64,000 nucleotides of DNA, from positions 1 to 64,000 of the forward strand of contig CAXXLS010000018.1 in the NCBI GenBank assembly GCA_963677135.2. Direction: 5' to 3'. The translations under genes and the position numbers were made by a program. Below the pieces are notes generated by a model that made no database searches, had not been told where the DNA came from, and saw only the letters and a program-made list of their open reading frames with translations. Positions 9,189 to 17,889 of the stretch are shown piece after piece. The first letter of the stretch is position 1, and every line of letters starts with the position of its first letter. This DNA comes from Seleniibacterium sp963677135. Lineage in GTDB: Bacteria; Desulfobacterota; Desulfuromonadia; Desulfuromonadales; Geopsychrobacteraceae.

Positions 9189-10901
9189 ATGGCACAGAAA
9201 ATCGTAGTCGATCCGGTGACCCGGATCGAGGGGCATTTGCGTATCGAAGCGCAACTTGAAAGCGGAAAAATCGTTGATGCCTGGGCCAGTTCGACCATGT
9301 TCAGAGGGATCGAACGGATTCTGCAGAATCGCGATCCGCGCGACGCCTGGTATTTTACCCAGCGCTTCTGCGGCGTCTGCACGACGGTGCATTCCCTGGC
9401 TTCGATCAGGGCAGTGGAGAATGCCCTGAATATCAAAATTCCCCCCAATGCTGAAATGATCCGCAATATTATCATGGGGATTCAGAATGTTCAGGACCAT
9501 GTGATTCACTTCTATCATCTCCACGCCCTTGACTGGGTTGATATCGTGTCGGCTCTTGATGCCGACCCGTTTCGTACGGCGTCCCTGCAGCAGAGTATCT
9601 CAGACTGGAAGTTGTCAAGTCCTGACTATTTTGCCGGGATCCAGAAAAGAATCGGTTCTTTTGTCAAAACGGGCCGGCTCGGTCCCTTTGCCAATGGCTA
9701 CTGGGGGCATCCTGCTATGAAGCTCCCTGCCGAAGCCAACCTGATGGCGGTCGCTCATTACCTGGAAGCCCTGAAGCTCCAGAAGGAAATTATTAAGATC
9801 CATGCCATTCTGGGGTCTAAAAATCCGCACCCTCAGACTTTTCTGGTCGGCGGGATGGCCATTCCCATCGATCCCAACAGTCAGAACGCCCTCAACGCGG
9901 ACAAGATCGCCGAGATGTATCAATACATTGCCCAGGCCCGCGAATTTGTCGAGCAGGTCTACATCCCGGATATCCTTGCGGTGGCCCCGTTTTATCTCGA
10001 CTGGGCGTCCATCGGCAGCGGTCATCGCAATTACCTGTCTTACGGGGAATATCCGGATGACAGCCGGGGGTACCCGGAGGGCATGTGGATCCCCGGCGGG
10101 GTGATCGTCAATGGCGATCTGGACAATGTTCAGCCGGTCGATCATCAGAAGATCACGGAATATGTCACCCATTCCTGGTATGAGTACCCGTCCGGTGACG
10201 GGACCGGGAAGCATCCCTGGGAAGGGGAGACCAACTGGAAATACACGGGTCCGAACCCGCCCTACGACGACCTCGATACCGACAATAAATATTCCTGGGT
10301 GAAGTCGCCCCGCTACGACGACCTGCCCATGGAAGTCGGTCCCCTGTCGAGGATGCTCATCGGCTACGCAAACCGGCACAAGGAGATCACACAGGCCCTC
10401 GACTATGTGCTCGGTGAGCTGGGCGTGGGGCCCGAGGTCCTGTTCAGCACCCTGGGCAGAACCGCGGCCAGAGCCGTTGAAACCCTGGTGACCGTAAAAA
10501 AAATGTCGCAGTGGCTGGACCGCCTGGTCGCCAACATCAAGAGCGGTGATTTCAGCATTCACAACGCCGGCAGATGGGATCCGGAAACCTGGCCGGCATC
10601 GGCCAGGGGGTATGGCTTTCATGAAGCCCCGCGGGGAGCCCTGGGCCACTGGATCGTGATCGAAGACAAGAATATCCGAAATTACCAGGCCGTGGTGCCG
10701 ACCACCTGGAATGCCGGTCCCCGTGACCCGGCTGGTCTGCGCGGTCAATACGAGGAAGCGTTGATCGGCACTCCCGTGGCCGATCCCGAGCGGCCGCTTG
10801 AAATTCTGAGGACCATGCATTCCTTCGACCCCTGCCTGGCCTGCGCGGTCCATCTCTACGATGAAAAAGGCGCCCTGCGGGCCCGGGCCGAAATTTTATA
10901 G
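9189..10901 (+). CDS. hyaB: [NiFe] hydrogenase large subunit
   Basis: A 570-residue catalytic subunit that splits H2 at the Ni-Fe(CN)2CO site. The first Ni-ligand motif is RFCGVCTTVH (Cys61, Cys64) and the second is DPCLACAVH (Cys549, Cys552, His555). Fifteen residues follow His555 and should be removed by the protease encoded at 11632 after nickel insertion. It lies 91 bp after the small subunit, with which it is exported through the Tat system as a complex. No hyp maturation genes lie in the window. Confidence 0.97.
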   Translation: MAQKIVVDPVTRIEGHLRIEAQLESGKIVDAWASSTMFRGIERILQNRDPRDAWYFTQRFCGVCTTVHSLASIRAVENALNIKIPPNAEMIRNIIMGIQNVQDHVIHFYHLHALDWVDIVSALDADPFRTASLQQSISDWKLSSPDYFAGIQKRIGSFVKTGRLGPFANGYWGHPAMKLPAEANLMAVAHYLEALKLQKEIIKIHAILGSKNPHPQTFLVGGMAIPIDPNSQNALNADKIAEMYQYIAQAREFVEQVYIPDILAVAPFYLDWASIGSGHRNYLSYGEYPDDSRGYPEGMWIPGGVIVNGDLDNVQPVDHQKITEYVTHSWYEYPSGDGTGKHPWEGETNWKYTGPNPPYDDLDTDNKYSWVKSPRYDDLPMEVGPLSRMLIGYANRHKEITQALDYVLGELGVGPEVLFSTLGRTAARAVETLVTVKKMSQWLDRLVANIKSGDFSIHNAGRWDPETWPASARGYGFHEAPRGALGHWIVIEDKNIRNYQAVVPTTWNAGPRDPAGLRGQYEEALIGTPVADPERPLEILRTMHSFDPCLACAVHLYDEKGALRARAEIL

Positions 10902-10910
10902 TGAGGTGAT

Positions 10911-11606
10911 ATGGTCGGAACATCTTCAGAAAAAAACAAAGATCATCAGCATGAAAGCTATGCTGCGCGAACCTTTCTGTATATCTGGGAAGGTCCGGTC
11001 AGAATCATTCACTGGCTGAATTTCTTCTGCATTCTGATCCTGTCGGCAACCGGTTATTACATTCACGACCCATTTCTGCAGGCCGGTCCGAATTCCTATC
11101 TGATGGGGAACATTCGTCTGATCCATTATGTGGCCGGGGTGGTCTTTTCCGTCAGCCTGCTGGCTCGGATCTACTGGCTGTTTACCGGGACCTATTTTTC
11201 CACCTGGCGGGCATTTCCGAACCCTTTTAACCGCACAGACCGGTCTCATTTCTGGACATTTATCCGTTTCTATACCTTTCTGGGCAAAGATACGCCCCAC
11301 ATCCTCGGGCACAACCCGGTCGCTTTTTTGGCCTACACGTTTCTGTTCCTGCTGTTCGCGCTGCAAATATTGTCCGGGTTTGCTCTCTGGGGCCAGGCCG
11401 ATCCCGGAAGTGCCCTGGCCGCCGTAACCAGCTGGGTATTCGCGGTCTTCAGCAACCAATGGGTCCGGTGGTTTCATTTTATGGTGATGTTCATGATAGC
11501 CGGGTTTTTCATCAATCATATTTACAGTGTCGTGCTGTTCGACTTCAAATCGCGGTCCGGTGAAGTCAGCTCGATTTTCTCGGGCTGGAAACCCGATCGC
11601 CGCTGA
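10911..11606 (+). CDS. hyaC: Hydrogenase b-type cytochrome subunit
   Basis: A 231-residue membrane protein of the Ni/Fe-hydrogenase 1 b-type cytochrome family. It has about four transmembrane helices, beginning with VRIIHWLNFFCILILSATGY; several His residues in helices (IIHW, RLIHYVAG, RWFHFMV, INHIYS) are candidate haem b ligands. It anchors the hydrogenase and passes electrons to the quinone pool. It begins 10 bp after hyaB with GAGGTGAT as ribosome site. Confidence 0.93.
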   Translation: MVGTSSEKNKDHQHESYAARTFLYIWEGPVRIIHWLNFFCILILSATGYYIHDPFLQAGPNSYLMGNIRLIHYVAGVVFSVSLLARIYWLFTGTYFSTWRAFPNPFNRTDRSHFWTFIRFYTFLGKDTPHILGHNPVAFLAYTFLFLLFALQILSGFALWGQADPGSALAAVTSWVFAVFSNQWVRWFHFMVMFMIAGFFINHIYSVVLFDFKSRSGEVSSIFSGWKPDRR

Positions 11607-11631
11607 TGACTGGGTGCTGCGGAGCGGAACG

Positions 11632-12114
11632 TTGAAAAAACTGCTGGTCCTTGGTCTTGGCAACCTGCTGATGAACGACGATGGTGCGGGTCTTCATGCC
11701 GTCTACTCCCTGCGGAAGAGGTACCGGAACTCTGCCACCTTGTGCATCATGGATGGTGGGACCCTGGGGCTTGATCTGCTCGGGCACATCGCCTGGGCCG
11801 ACCACCTGTTATTGCTGGATGCCGTTGATGTCGGCTTGGAGCCGGGAACCGTGGTCAGGATAGCCGGAGAGGCTATCGATGGCGTGTTCGCTGAAAAGCT
11901 GTCCCCGCACCAGATGGGGGTCAGGGACATCCTGGCTGCCGCTGAACTTATCGGGGATCGTCCTGAACAGGTTGATCTGCTGGGCATCCAGGCAGGAAGT
12001 ATCGCCATGGAAATGAGTCTTTCAGATTCGGTCAGGACCAGCCTGGACCGTCTTGTTGAAGAGGCGGCCGCCATGATTGATCTTTTTTTAGGAACGCAGC
12101 GCTCGTATTCATGA
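11632..12114 (+). CDS. hyaD: Hydrogenase maturation endopeptidase
   Basis: A 160-residue HyaD/HybD-type protease that trims the large-subunit C-terminus once nickel is in place. The N-terminal VLGLGNLLMNDDGAGLHAV segment carries the first metal-binding acid, the LLLLDAVDVG segment the second, and SPHQMGV the conserved His. A TTG start at 11632 is chosen: GGAG lies seven bases upstream and the protein then begins LKKLLVLGLGN as in homologues. An upstream in-frame ATG would lie inside hyaC. It is the last gene of the hydrogenase operon. Confidence 0.9.
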   Translation: MKKLLVLGLGNLLMNDDGAGLHAVYSLRKRYRNSATLCIMDGGTLGLDLLGHIAWADHLLLLDAVDVGLEPGTVVRIAGEAIDGVFAEKLSPHQMGVRDILAAAELIGDRPEQVDLLGIQAGSIAMEMSLSDSVRTSLDRLVEEAAAMIDLFLGTQRSYS

Positions 12115-12224
12115 TTTCAGGGTTTTTCACGGGTGATAATTTCCATGTTGACAGTCTGCGAAAACAGGAGTAAATAGCTGAAAAATAGGCACTGAATCAC
12201 CCTCAGAAATGCGTAAGACGAAGC

Positions 12225-12245
12225 ATAAAAAGGCCCCCTTTTTAT
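12225..12245. terminator. AT-rich hairpin after the hydrogenase operon, possible weak terminator
   Basis: ATAAAAAGG and CCTTTTTAT form a perfect 9-bp stem with a CCC loop. No free T-run follows, so termination efficiency is uncertain. The rest of the 327-bp gap (12115-12441) shows no convincing gene. Confidence 0.35.
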
Positions 12246-12441
12246 CGCCCTGCCCCAGGCATCACGAAGCATGATTCTTGTCTGGCGGCGCACGATATGA
12301 AAGGGGTTTTCTTATGCGACGAGATGTCTTTTCTGCTGTTCAGGGCTCGGCGGATCCGTCCGGCCGGAGTCTGCCTGGCGGTTTTCTTGCTCTTTTTCCT
12401 CTGTACAAAATCTTGACCTTCCCGCCGGTCCGGAGGCGGTC

Positions 12442-12978
12442 ATGAGGTTCCTGGCGGAGCTGTTCAATATCGCCCCTCTGGACTGGTTCAGTCTGTTCTG
12501 CGCGATTGTCAGCGGGGCGGTGATCGGTCTCGAAAGGCAGCTCAACGGCAAGCCTGTCGGTTTGCGAACCGGTGCCGTGATCTGTGTCGGGGTCTACATC
12601 TTCGTTGCCATCGCCAACGTCGTCGCCGACAGCGGCACCGATCACTCCCGGATTATCGGCCAGATCGTCACCGGGGTTGGTTTCCTCGGGGCGGGGGTGA
12701 TGCTGGTCCGGGACAGTACGATTATCGGGGTCACATCGGCCGCGGCGATCTGGGTTCTGGCCGCAATCGGCGTTGTGGTCGGCAGCGGCTTCCCTTTTGC
12801 GGGAGTGAAGCTTTCCCTTCTGACGGTCCTGATCCTGGTCGGGATCAACCGCCTTGAAACAACTTTCAAGTTCTTCCAGCGCGGCGTTCACCAGAAACTG
12901 CACCTGGCGAAGAAACACCCCTCGAAAAGCGGGATCCCGGTTCGGGGTCATGCGCCGTCCGAGGAGGAGTCATCGTGA
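12442..12978 (+). CDS. MgtC/SapB-family membrane protein
   Basis: A 178-residue protein with about four hydrophobic helices and the MgtC-family signatures GAVIGLERQLNGKPVGLRTGA and GVGFLGAGVML. In pathogens MgtC lowers F1Fo-ATPase activity; in free-living bacteria its role is unclear. GGAGGCGG precedes the ATG. Its last codons overlap the GTG start of the next gene, so it is the first member of a five-gene, translationally coupled operon with peptide-bond-forming enzymes, which suggests a function tied to that pathway rather than to magnesium. Confidence 0.9.
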   Translation: MRFLAELFNIAPLDWFSLFCAIVSGAVIGLERQLNGKPVGLRTGAVICVGVYIFVAIANVVADSGTDHSRIIGQIVTGVGFLGAGVMLVRDSTIIGVTSAAAIWVLAAIGVVVGSGFPFAGVKLSLLTVLILVGINRLETTFKFFQRGVHQKLHLAKKHPSKSGIPVRGHAPSEEESS

Positions 12979-13688
12979 AAGTCCAGCTCCCCTACACCAT
13001 CCTGACGCAGCCGGACGACACCACCTGCGGGCCGACCTGCCTGCAGTCGGTGTACCGCTATTTCGGCGATGATCTGCCTCTGGAACAGGTCATCGAGGAA
13101 GTCACCATGCTGGAAAGCGGGGGAACCCTGGCGGTTCTGCTGGCCTGTCACGCGCTCCGGCGCGGTTATCGGGCGACCATCTATACCTACAAGCTGCAGC
13201 TCTTCGACCCGACCTGGAATCTGTCCGATCATGCCGATCTCAAAGAGCGCCTCAGACGCCAGATGACCTGCAAGCAGGACGACAGGCTGCATGAGGCGAG
13301 CAACGCCTATCTGCAGTTTCTCGATCTGGGCGGAGAGCTGCGTCTGGAGGATCTAAACGGCAGCCTGCTCAGACGTTACGTCAAGAGGAGGATCCCGATT
13401 ATTACCGGCCTCAGCTCGACCTATCTCTACCGGACCCCGAGAGAGTTCGGCCCGGCCTGCGATTATGATGATATCCGCGGCGAGCCGGCCGGGCATTTCG
13501 TGGTCCTGTGCGGATACAACAAGGAGACCCGCACCCTGCAGGTGGCCGACCCGCTGCTTCCCAATCCAGTGGCCGAGGCCCATCAGTACACCGTCACCAG
13601 CGACCGGGTGATCGGCGCGATCCTGCTGGGAGTCTTGACCTACGATGCCAACCTGCTGATTATTCAGCCTCGCAAAAGGAAGCCTTGA
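12975..13688 (+). CDS. Papain-like/C39-like cysteine peptidase
   Basis: A 237-residue protein of the peptidase C39-like/papain-fold group. Catalytic residues inferred from the pattern are Cys18 (DDTTCGPTC), His174 (PAGHFVVLCGY) and Asp192 (VADPLLPN). No signal peptide or transporter domain, so it is cytoplasmic and not a bacteriocin exporter. The GTG start overlaps the mgtC-like stop. Papain-like peptidases are reported as neighbours of RimK-like ATP-grasp enzymes with an RLAN domain (Iyer and Aravind comparative genomics; Pfam RLAN description), usually fused to a GNAT domain, which is absent here. It may trim or transpeptidate the product of the downstream ligases. Confidence 0.75.
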   Translation: MKVQLPYTILTQPDDTTCGPTCLQSVYRYFGDDLPLEQVIEEVTMLESGGTLAVLLACHALRRGYRATIYTYKLQLFDPTWNLSDHADLKERLRRQMTCKQDDRLHEASNAYLQFLDLGGELRLEDLNGSLLRRYVKRRIPIITGLSSTYLYRTPREFGPACDYDDIRGEPAGHFVVLCGYNKETRTLQVADPLLPNPVAEAHQYTVTSDRVIGAILLGVLTYDANLLIIQPRKRKP

Positions 13689-13689
13689 C

Positions 13690-15168
13690 ATGGCCGCTGC
13701 CATTCTCATCGTTGTTGATGATCCCCAGTCCTGGCCCCTGGCCATGGATGGTGTCGAGCTGCTGTCCGCCCGGCGCTATATCACCGATCCCCATTACCTG
13801 AAACTGCGCAGGGTCAAACTGTTCAACCTGTGCCGCAGCTACCGCTACCAGAGCCTTGGCTATTACGTCTCGCTGCTGGCCAGGGCCCGGGGCCACCGGG
13901 TGCTGCCCGGCATCGGCGCCATGCAGGATCTCAAGACCCCCAGCCTGATCAGGTTCGTTTCGGCGGAACTCGACGATCTGATCGCCAGAAGCCTAAAAGA
14001 TCTGCGTTCGGACACTTTCGTGCTGAGCATCTACTTCGGTCATAACCTGGCCAGGCGGCATGATCAGCTCAGTCAACGGCTGTTCAAGATGTTTCAGGCG
14101 CCGTTTCTGCGCGCCAATTTCGGTTACAACGCCAAGCTGCAGAAGTGGCAGCTGCTGAATATCAATCCCTTTGCCGCCAGCGACATCCCGGAGGAACACC
14201 GGGACTTCGCCATCAGCAAAGCCCAGGAATATTTCCGGGGAACGCGGGGACGTTCACTGGCCAAACCGAAGGCCCGCTATGACCTTGCCATCCTGGTCAA
14301 CCCGGAAGAACGCCACGCGCCGTCCGACGGCAAGGCCCTCAGGAACTTCCTTCGGGCCGCGGAGCAGGTAGGTTTTGCCCCGGAACTGATCGGCCGTGAG
14401 GACTTCGGGAGGCTGTCGCAGTTTGATGCCCTGTTCATCAGGGAGACGACCCAGGTGAATCATCATACTTACCGCTTTGCCCGACGGGCGGAGGCCGAAG
14501 GGCTGGTGGTGATCGATGATCCGAAGTCGATTCTGAAATGCACCAACAAGGTCTTTCTGGCGGAACTTCTTGAGCGCCACAAGATCGCCATTCCCAGAAC
14601 CATGGTGGTGCACCGTGGCAATGTTAACGAGGTGCTGGACGATATCGGCCTGCCCTGTATTCTCAAACAGCCGGACAGCTCCTTTTCACAGGGGGTAACC
14701 AAGGTGGACTCGGCCGCGGAATATCGCGAAAAGCTCAACAGCTTCCTGCAGAAATCCGACCTGGTCATCGCCCAGGAGTTCATTCCCACCGATTTTGACT
14801 GGCGGATCGGGGTGCTCGACCGCAAGCTGCTCTATGCCTGCAAGTACTACATGGCGCGCAGCCACTGGCAGATTCTCAAGCAGGACGCTCGCGGCCGGGA
14901 TATCGAGGGGAACGTGGACACCCTGGCCATCGAAGATGTGCCCCAGACGGTCTGCCGGACCGCTCTCAAGGCCGCGAACCTGATCGGCGACGGCCTCTAC
15001 GGTGTCGATCTGAAGCAGATCGGGAACAAGGTCTACGTGATTGAAATCAACGACAATCCCAGTATCGATACCGGGGTGGAAGACGGCGTGCTCAAGAAAA
15101 AACTGTACCTGGACATCATGCAGCTGATGATGTCCAGGGTCGAAGAGCGCAAAGGAAAAAAACAATGA
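13690..15168 (+). CDS. RimK-like ATP-grasp ligase with RLAN-type N-terminal domain
   Basis: A 492-residue enzyme with two parts. Residues about 1-180 form an alpha/beta region (VVDDPQSWPL..., YITDPHYLKL...) like the RLAN domain. Residues about 215-485 are a RimK-like ATP-grasp: ILKQPDSSFSQG is the nucleotide-binding strand-loop, VIAQEFIPTDFDWRIGVLD and EINDNPSID (about 452-460) supply metal and nucleotide ligands. RimK-type enzymes ligate amino acids to a carboxylate through an acyl phosphate. The start lies one base after the peptidase stop, and the stop overlaps the GCS2 gene. Substrate unknown; a small peptide is inferred from context. Confidence 0.85.
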   Translation: MAAAILIVVDDPQSWPLAMDGVELLSARRYITDPHYLKLRRVKLFNLCRSYRYQSLGYYVSLLARARGHRVLPGIGAMQDLKTPSLIRFVSAELDDLIARSLKDLRSDTFVLSIYFGHNLARRHDQLSQRLFKMFQAPFLRANFGYNAKLQKWQLLNINPFAASDIPEEHRDFAISKAQEYFRGTRGRSLAKPKARYDLAILVNPEERHAPSDGKALRNFLRAAEQVGFAPELIGREDFGRLSQFDALFIRETTQVNHHTYRFARRAEAEGLVVIDDPKSILKCTNKVFLAELLERHKIAIPRTMVVHRGNVNEVLDDIGLPCILKQPDSSFSQGVTKVDSAAEYREKLNSFLQKSDLVIAQEFIPTDFDWRIGVLDRKLLYACKYYMARSHWQILKQDARGRDIEGNVDTLAIEDVPQTVCRTALKAANLIGDGLYGVDLKQIGNKVYVIEINDNPSIDTGVEDGVLKKKLYLDIMQLMMSRVEERKGKKQ

Positions 15169-16397
15169 GACCGACGGGCCCCCTGCATCTGTTTGAAGGC
15201 TACGGCGTTGAACTTGAATACATGATCGTCTCCACGGCCAATCTCGCCGTAGCCCCTCTTGCCGACCAGGTTCTCATGCGTCAGTCCGGAGCCCTCTGCA
15301 ATGAGGTCGAGGTCGGTCCCGTCTGCTGGTCCAACGAACTGGTCATGCATGTCATCGAGCAGAAGACCAACGGTCCGGTGACCAACCTCGATGGTCTGGC
15401 GGAACAGTTTCAGGAGGGCGTCCGCCAGATTAACCGGCACCTGTCAGAGCTCGACAGCTGCCTGCTGCCGGGTGGAATGCACCCCTGGATGAATCCGGCA
15501 ACGGATACCCGGCTCTGGCCTCATGACAACAGTGTCATCTACGACACCTACAATCGCATCTTCGGCTGCCAGGGGCACGGCTGGAGCAATCTGCAGAGTA
15601 CCCATGTCAACCTGCCGTTCTGTGGGGATGATGAGTTCGGACGCCTGCATGCGGCGATCCGCCTGGTTTTGCCCCTGCTGCCCGCACTGGCCGCCAGTTC
15701 CCCGATCATCGACGGGCGTTTTACCGGGCTCCTCGATTATCGCTTGCGTGCCTATCAGCAGAATCAGCGTAAGATTCCGCAGATTACCGCGACCATGGTG
15801 CCCGAAGCGGTTTTTACCTCCGCAGATTATCAGCATCAGATCCTGAACCCCATGTACGCGGCGGTTGCCCCCTGGGATCCCGACGGTTGCCTTCAGGAAG
15901 AGTGGCTGAATTCCCGGGGAGCCATCGCCAGATTCGAGCGCAGTACCATCGAAATACGTCTGCTCGACATCCAGGAGTGCCCGGCCGCCGATGTTGCGAT
16001 TATCGAACTGATCTGCGCGGTCCTGAAAGGCCTGGTCCGGGAAGAGTTCTGCCCCCTTGCCGAACAGCAGGCCTGGGACGCGGCGGCCCTCGCCAGATGG
16101 CTGTCTGCGGCTTTAAGCGATGCCGAGATGACGCTTATCGCCGATCCGGCCTTTCTCGCCCTGTTCGGGTACCCCGGGGCGCGGGCGTCCATGGGGCAAC
16201 TCTGGCAGCATCTGGCCGAAACACTCTGTCCCCGGCTGCTGGCCGGTTCCGAGTCTCCCCTGGCCGTGATTCTGAATAAGGGGCCGTTGGCGCGAAGAAT
16301 CCTCAGGCGGACGACCCTGTCTCCCTGCCGGCGAAAGCTCCAGGATACCTATCGCCAGCTCAGGGACTGCCTGGCCCACGGCCAGATGCTGTCATGA
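15165..16397 (+). CDS. GCS2-family carboxylate-amine ligase (glutamate-cysteine-ligase-like)
   Basis: A 410-residue protein of the glutamate-cysteine ligase 2 superfamily. The N-terminal GVELEYMIV (residues 14-23) matches the first metal-binding strand, and the later ARFERSTIEIRLLDIQECP segment the conserved C-terminal acidic/Arg region. These glutamine-synthetase-fold enzymes form gamma-glutamyl or other amide bonds with ATP. Coupled by ATGA overlaps to both neighbours. True glutathione synthesis is unlikely because the partner is a RimK/RLAN enzyme and not GshB; a non-ribosomal peptide or peptide tag is more consistent. Confidence 0.8.
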   Translation: MRPTGPLHLFEGYGVELEYMIVSTANLAVAPLADQVLMRQSGALCNEVEVGPVCWSNELVMHVIEQKTNGPVTNLDGLAEQFQEGVRQINRHLSELDSCLLPGGMHPWMNPATDTRLWPHDNSVIYDTYNRIFGCQGHGWSNLQSTHVNLPFCGDDEFGRLHAAIRLVLPLLPALAASSPIIDGRFTGLLDYRLRAYQQNQRKIPQITATMVPEAVFTSADYQHQILNPMYAAVAPWDPDGCLQEEWLNSRGAIARFERSTIEIRLLDIQECPAADVAIIELICAVLKGLVREEFCPLAEQQAWDAAALARWLSAALSDAEMTLIADPAFLALFGYPGARASMGQLWQHLAETLCPRLLAGSESPLAVILNKGPLARRILRRTTLSPCRRKLQDTYRQLRDCLAHGQMLS

Positions 16398-17113
16398 GCA
16401 GCTCCCGAACGCGGTTGCTGGTGACCTGCGAGCACGGCGGCAATCAGGTTCCAAGTCCCTATGCAGAGTATTTCGAGGGGCTGGAGCAGGTTCTGAACTC
16501 GCACCGTGGTTATGACCTCGGCGCTCTGCCCCTGGCCAGGGACCTGGCCGACCGGCTGTCAACGGTTCCCCTTGTTTATGCCGAAGTCACACGGCTGGTG
16601 GTCGATCTGAATCGTTCCGCCACCAGCCGTTCCCTGGTTTCGGAATATCTCCAGGGGGTGAGCAGGGCAGGGCGGACTCTGCTTATGGACCGCTACTACC
16701 GGCCCTACCGGGCGTGGGTGGCCGACTGTGCCGAGGCGTTGATGGCGGACTCCTCACGCCTGATTCACCTGTCTGTACACAGTTTTACCCCGGTATTCAA
16801 GGGGCGGCCGCGAACCGCCGATATCGGCCTGCTCTATAACCCCGACCGGTTGCCTGAGAAGGCCTTTTGCCGGCAATGGAAGACCGGGCTTGTGACCCTG
16901 CTGCCGGACCTTAGGGTGCGTTTCAATTGGCCCTATCGCGGAACGGCAGACGGATTGGTGCGCTCTTTGCGCAGTCTCTACCCGAGTGACCGCTATCTCG
17001 GCATCGAGCTTGAAGTCAATCAGGGCCTGGTTGCCGAAGACGGGCGCTTTCCGCAAATTCTGTCGTCCTGCCTGGCCGACTCCCTGGACCAGCTGATCAG
17101 CCGTCCCTCCTGA
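16394..17113 (+). CDS. N-formylglutamate-amidohydrolase-like hydrolase
   Basis: A 239-residue member of the N-formylglutamate amidohydrolase family (Pfam FGase). The zinc-site motif CEHGG is at residues 12-16, VVDLNR at 69-74 and a further conserved SVHSFTP near 137. The fold is that of a zinc carboxypeptidase. No histidine-degradation genes are nearby, so hydrolysis of an acyl-glutamate or peptide made by the two upstream ligases is the better guess. It overlaps the GCS2 stop by ATGA and is the last gene of the coupled set. Confidence 0.82.
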   Translation: MSSSRTRLLVTCEHGGNQVPSPYAEYFEGLEQVLNSHRGYDLGALPLARDLADRLSTVPLVYAEVTRLVVDLNRSATSRSLVSEYLQGVSRAGRTLLMDRYYRPYRAWVADCAEALMADSSRLIHLSVHSFTPVFKGRPRTADIGLLYNPDRLPEKAFCRQWKTGLVTLLPDLRVRFNWPYRGTADGLVRSLRSLYPSDRYLGIELEVNQGLVAEDGRFPQILSSCLADSLDQLISRPS

Positions 17114-17171
17114 CCGCCCGGTCTCCCTTCCTGTTCCTGAATAAAATCAGCCGCTCTATGTTTTAAAGGTA

Positions 17172-17190
17172 CTCATTTACCAGAAATGAG
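17172..17190. other. Inverted repeat upstream of fetA
   Basis: CTCATTT (17172-17178) and AAATGAG (17184-17190) separated by five bases, about 45 bp before the fetA start. It could be an operator or a leader hairpin; there is no T-run. Confidence 0.35.
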
Positions 17191-17235
17191 AGTAGTTTTG
17201 CCGATGAGATCAGCGTTATTTTGAAGGAGAAGATT

Positions 17236-17889
17236 TTGTCGCAATCAGTCATAGAGGTTATCGATCTGACCGTCGCAATCGATGACCAGACCATATTTTC
17301 AGGATTAAACCTCGCCGTTCGAGAGCATGAGAAAGTCTCCCTGATCGGCCGCTCGGGGAGCGGAAAATCGACACTGCTGCGCTGTCTTCTCGGCTTTGTC
17401 GTGCCGAATTCGGGGACGCTGAAGATTTTTGGAGAAGAGGTCACGGCCCGGTCGATCTGGAAGCTGAGAACCAGGATGGCGTATGTCCCCCAGGAACCTG
17501 AGCTGTCGCGGGGCAGGGTCAAAGAGGTTATCGAGCAGGCCTTCACCTTTGCCCACAACCGCCGCCAGAGCGGGACCCTTCAGCGGGTTCCGGAATTCAT
17601 GGAGCGACTGCTGCTGCCCCGCAAGCTTCTGGATGAGGATATCGCGGAGCTGTCCGGCGGGGAAAAACAGCGCATCGCCGTGCTGATGGCGCTGCTGCTG
17701 GAGCGGGACATCATGCTGCTTGACGAAGCCTCTTCGGCCCTCGACCCGGAATCGAAGCAGGCCGCTATCAGCCTGCTGGGGGAGCAGGACCGGCTGACCC
17801 TGCTGTCTGTTTCCCATGATCAGGAGTGGCTGGCCATTTCGGATCGGACCGTCGATCTTTCCGGACTGCAGAAAGGAGCCGGGGAATGA
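17236..17889 (+). CDS. fetA: ABC transporter ATPase, FetA/YbbL type
   Basis: A 217-residue ATP-binding subunit with Walker A GRSGSGKST, Q-loop YVPQEPELS, signature LSGGEKQR, Walker B IMLLDEASSALD and the switch His in SVSHDQEW. Paired with the UPF0014-type permease that overlaps its stop, it matches the E. coli FetAB (YbbLM) iron-export system. The TTG at 17236 is chosen because AAGGAGA sits five bases upstream. It begins 123 bp after the peptide-ligase operon and may have its own promoter. Confidence 0.88.
   Translation: MSQSVIEVIDLTVAIDDQTIFSGLNLAVREHEKVSLIGRSGSGKSTLLRCLLGFVVPNSGTLKIFGEEVTARSIWKLRTRMAYVPQEPELSRGRVKEVIEQAFTFAHNRRQSGTLQRVPEFMERLLLPRKLLDEDIAELSGGEKQRIAVLMALLLERDIMLLDEASSALDPESKQAAISLLGEQDRLTLLSVSHDQEWLAISDRTVDLSGLQKGAGE

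Noticed and set aside
12314..12445. 43-codon frame just before the mgtC-like gene
   Set aside because: It ends in an ATGA overlap with mgtC, which is suggestive, but it has no clear ribosome site and no recognisable sequence.
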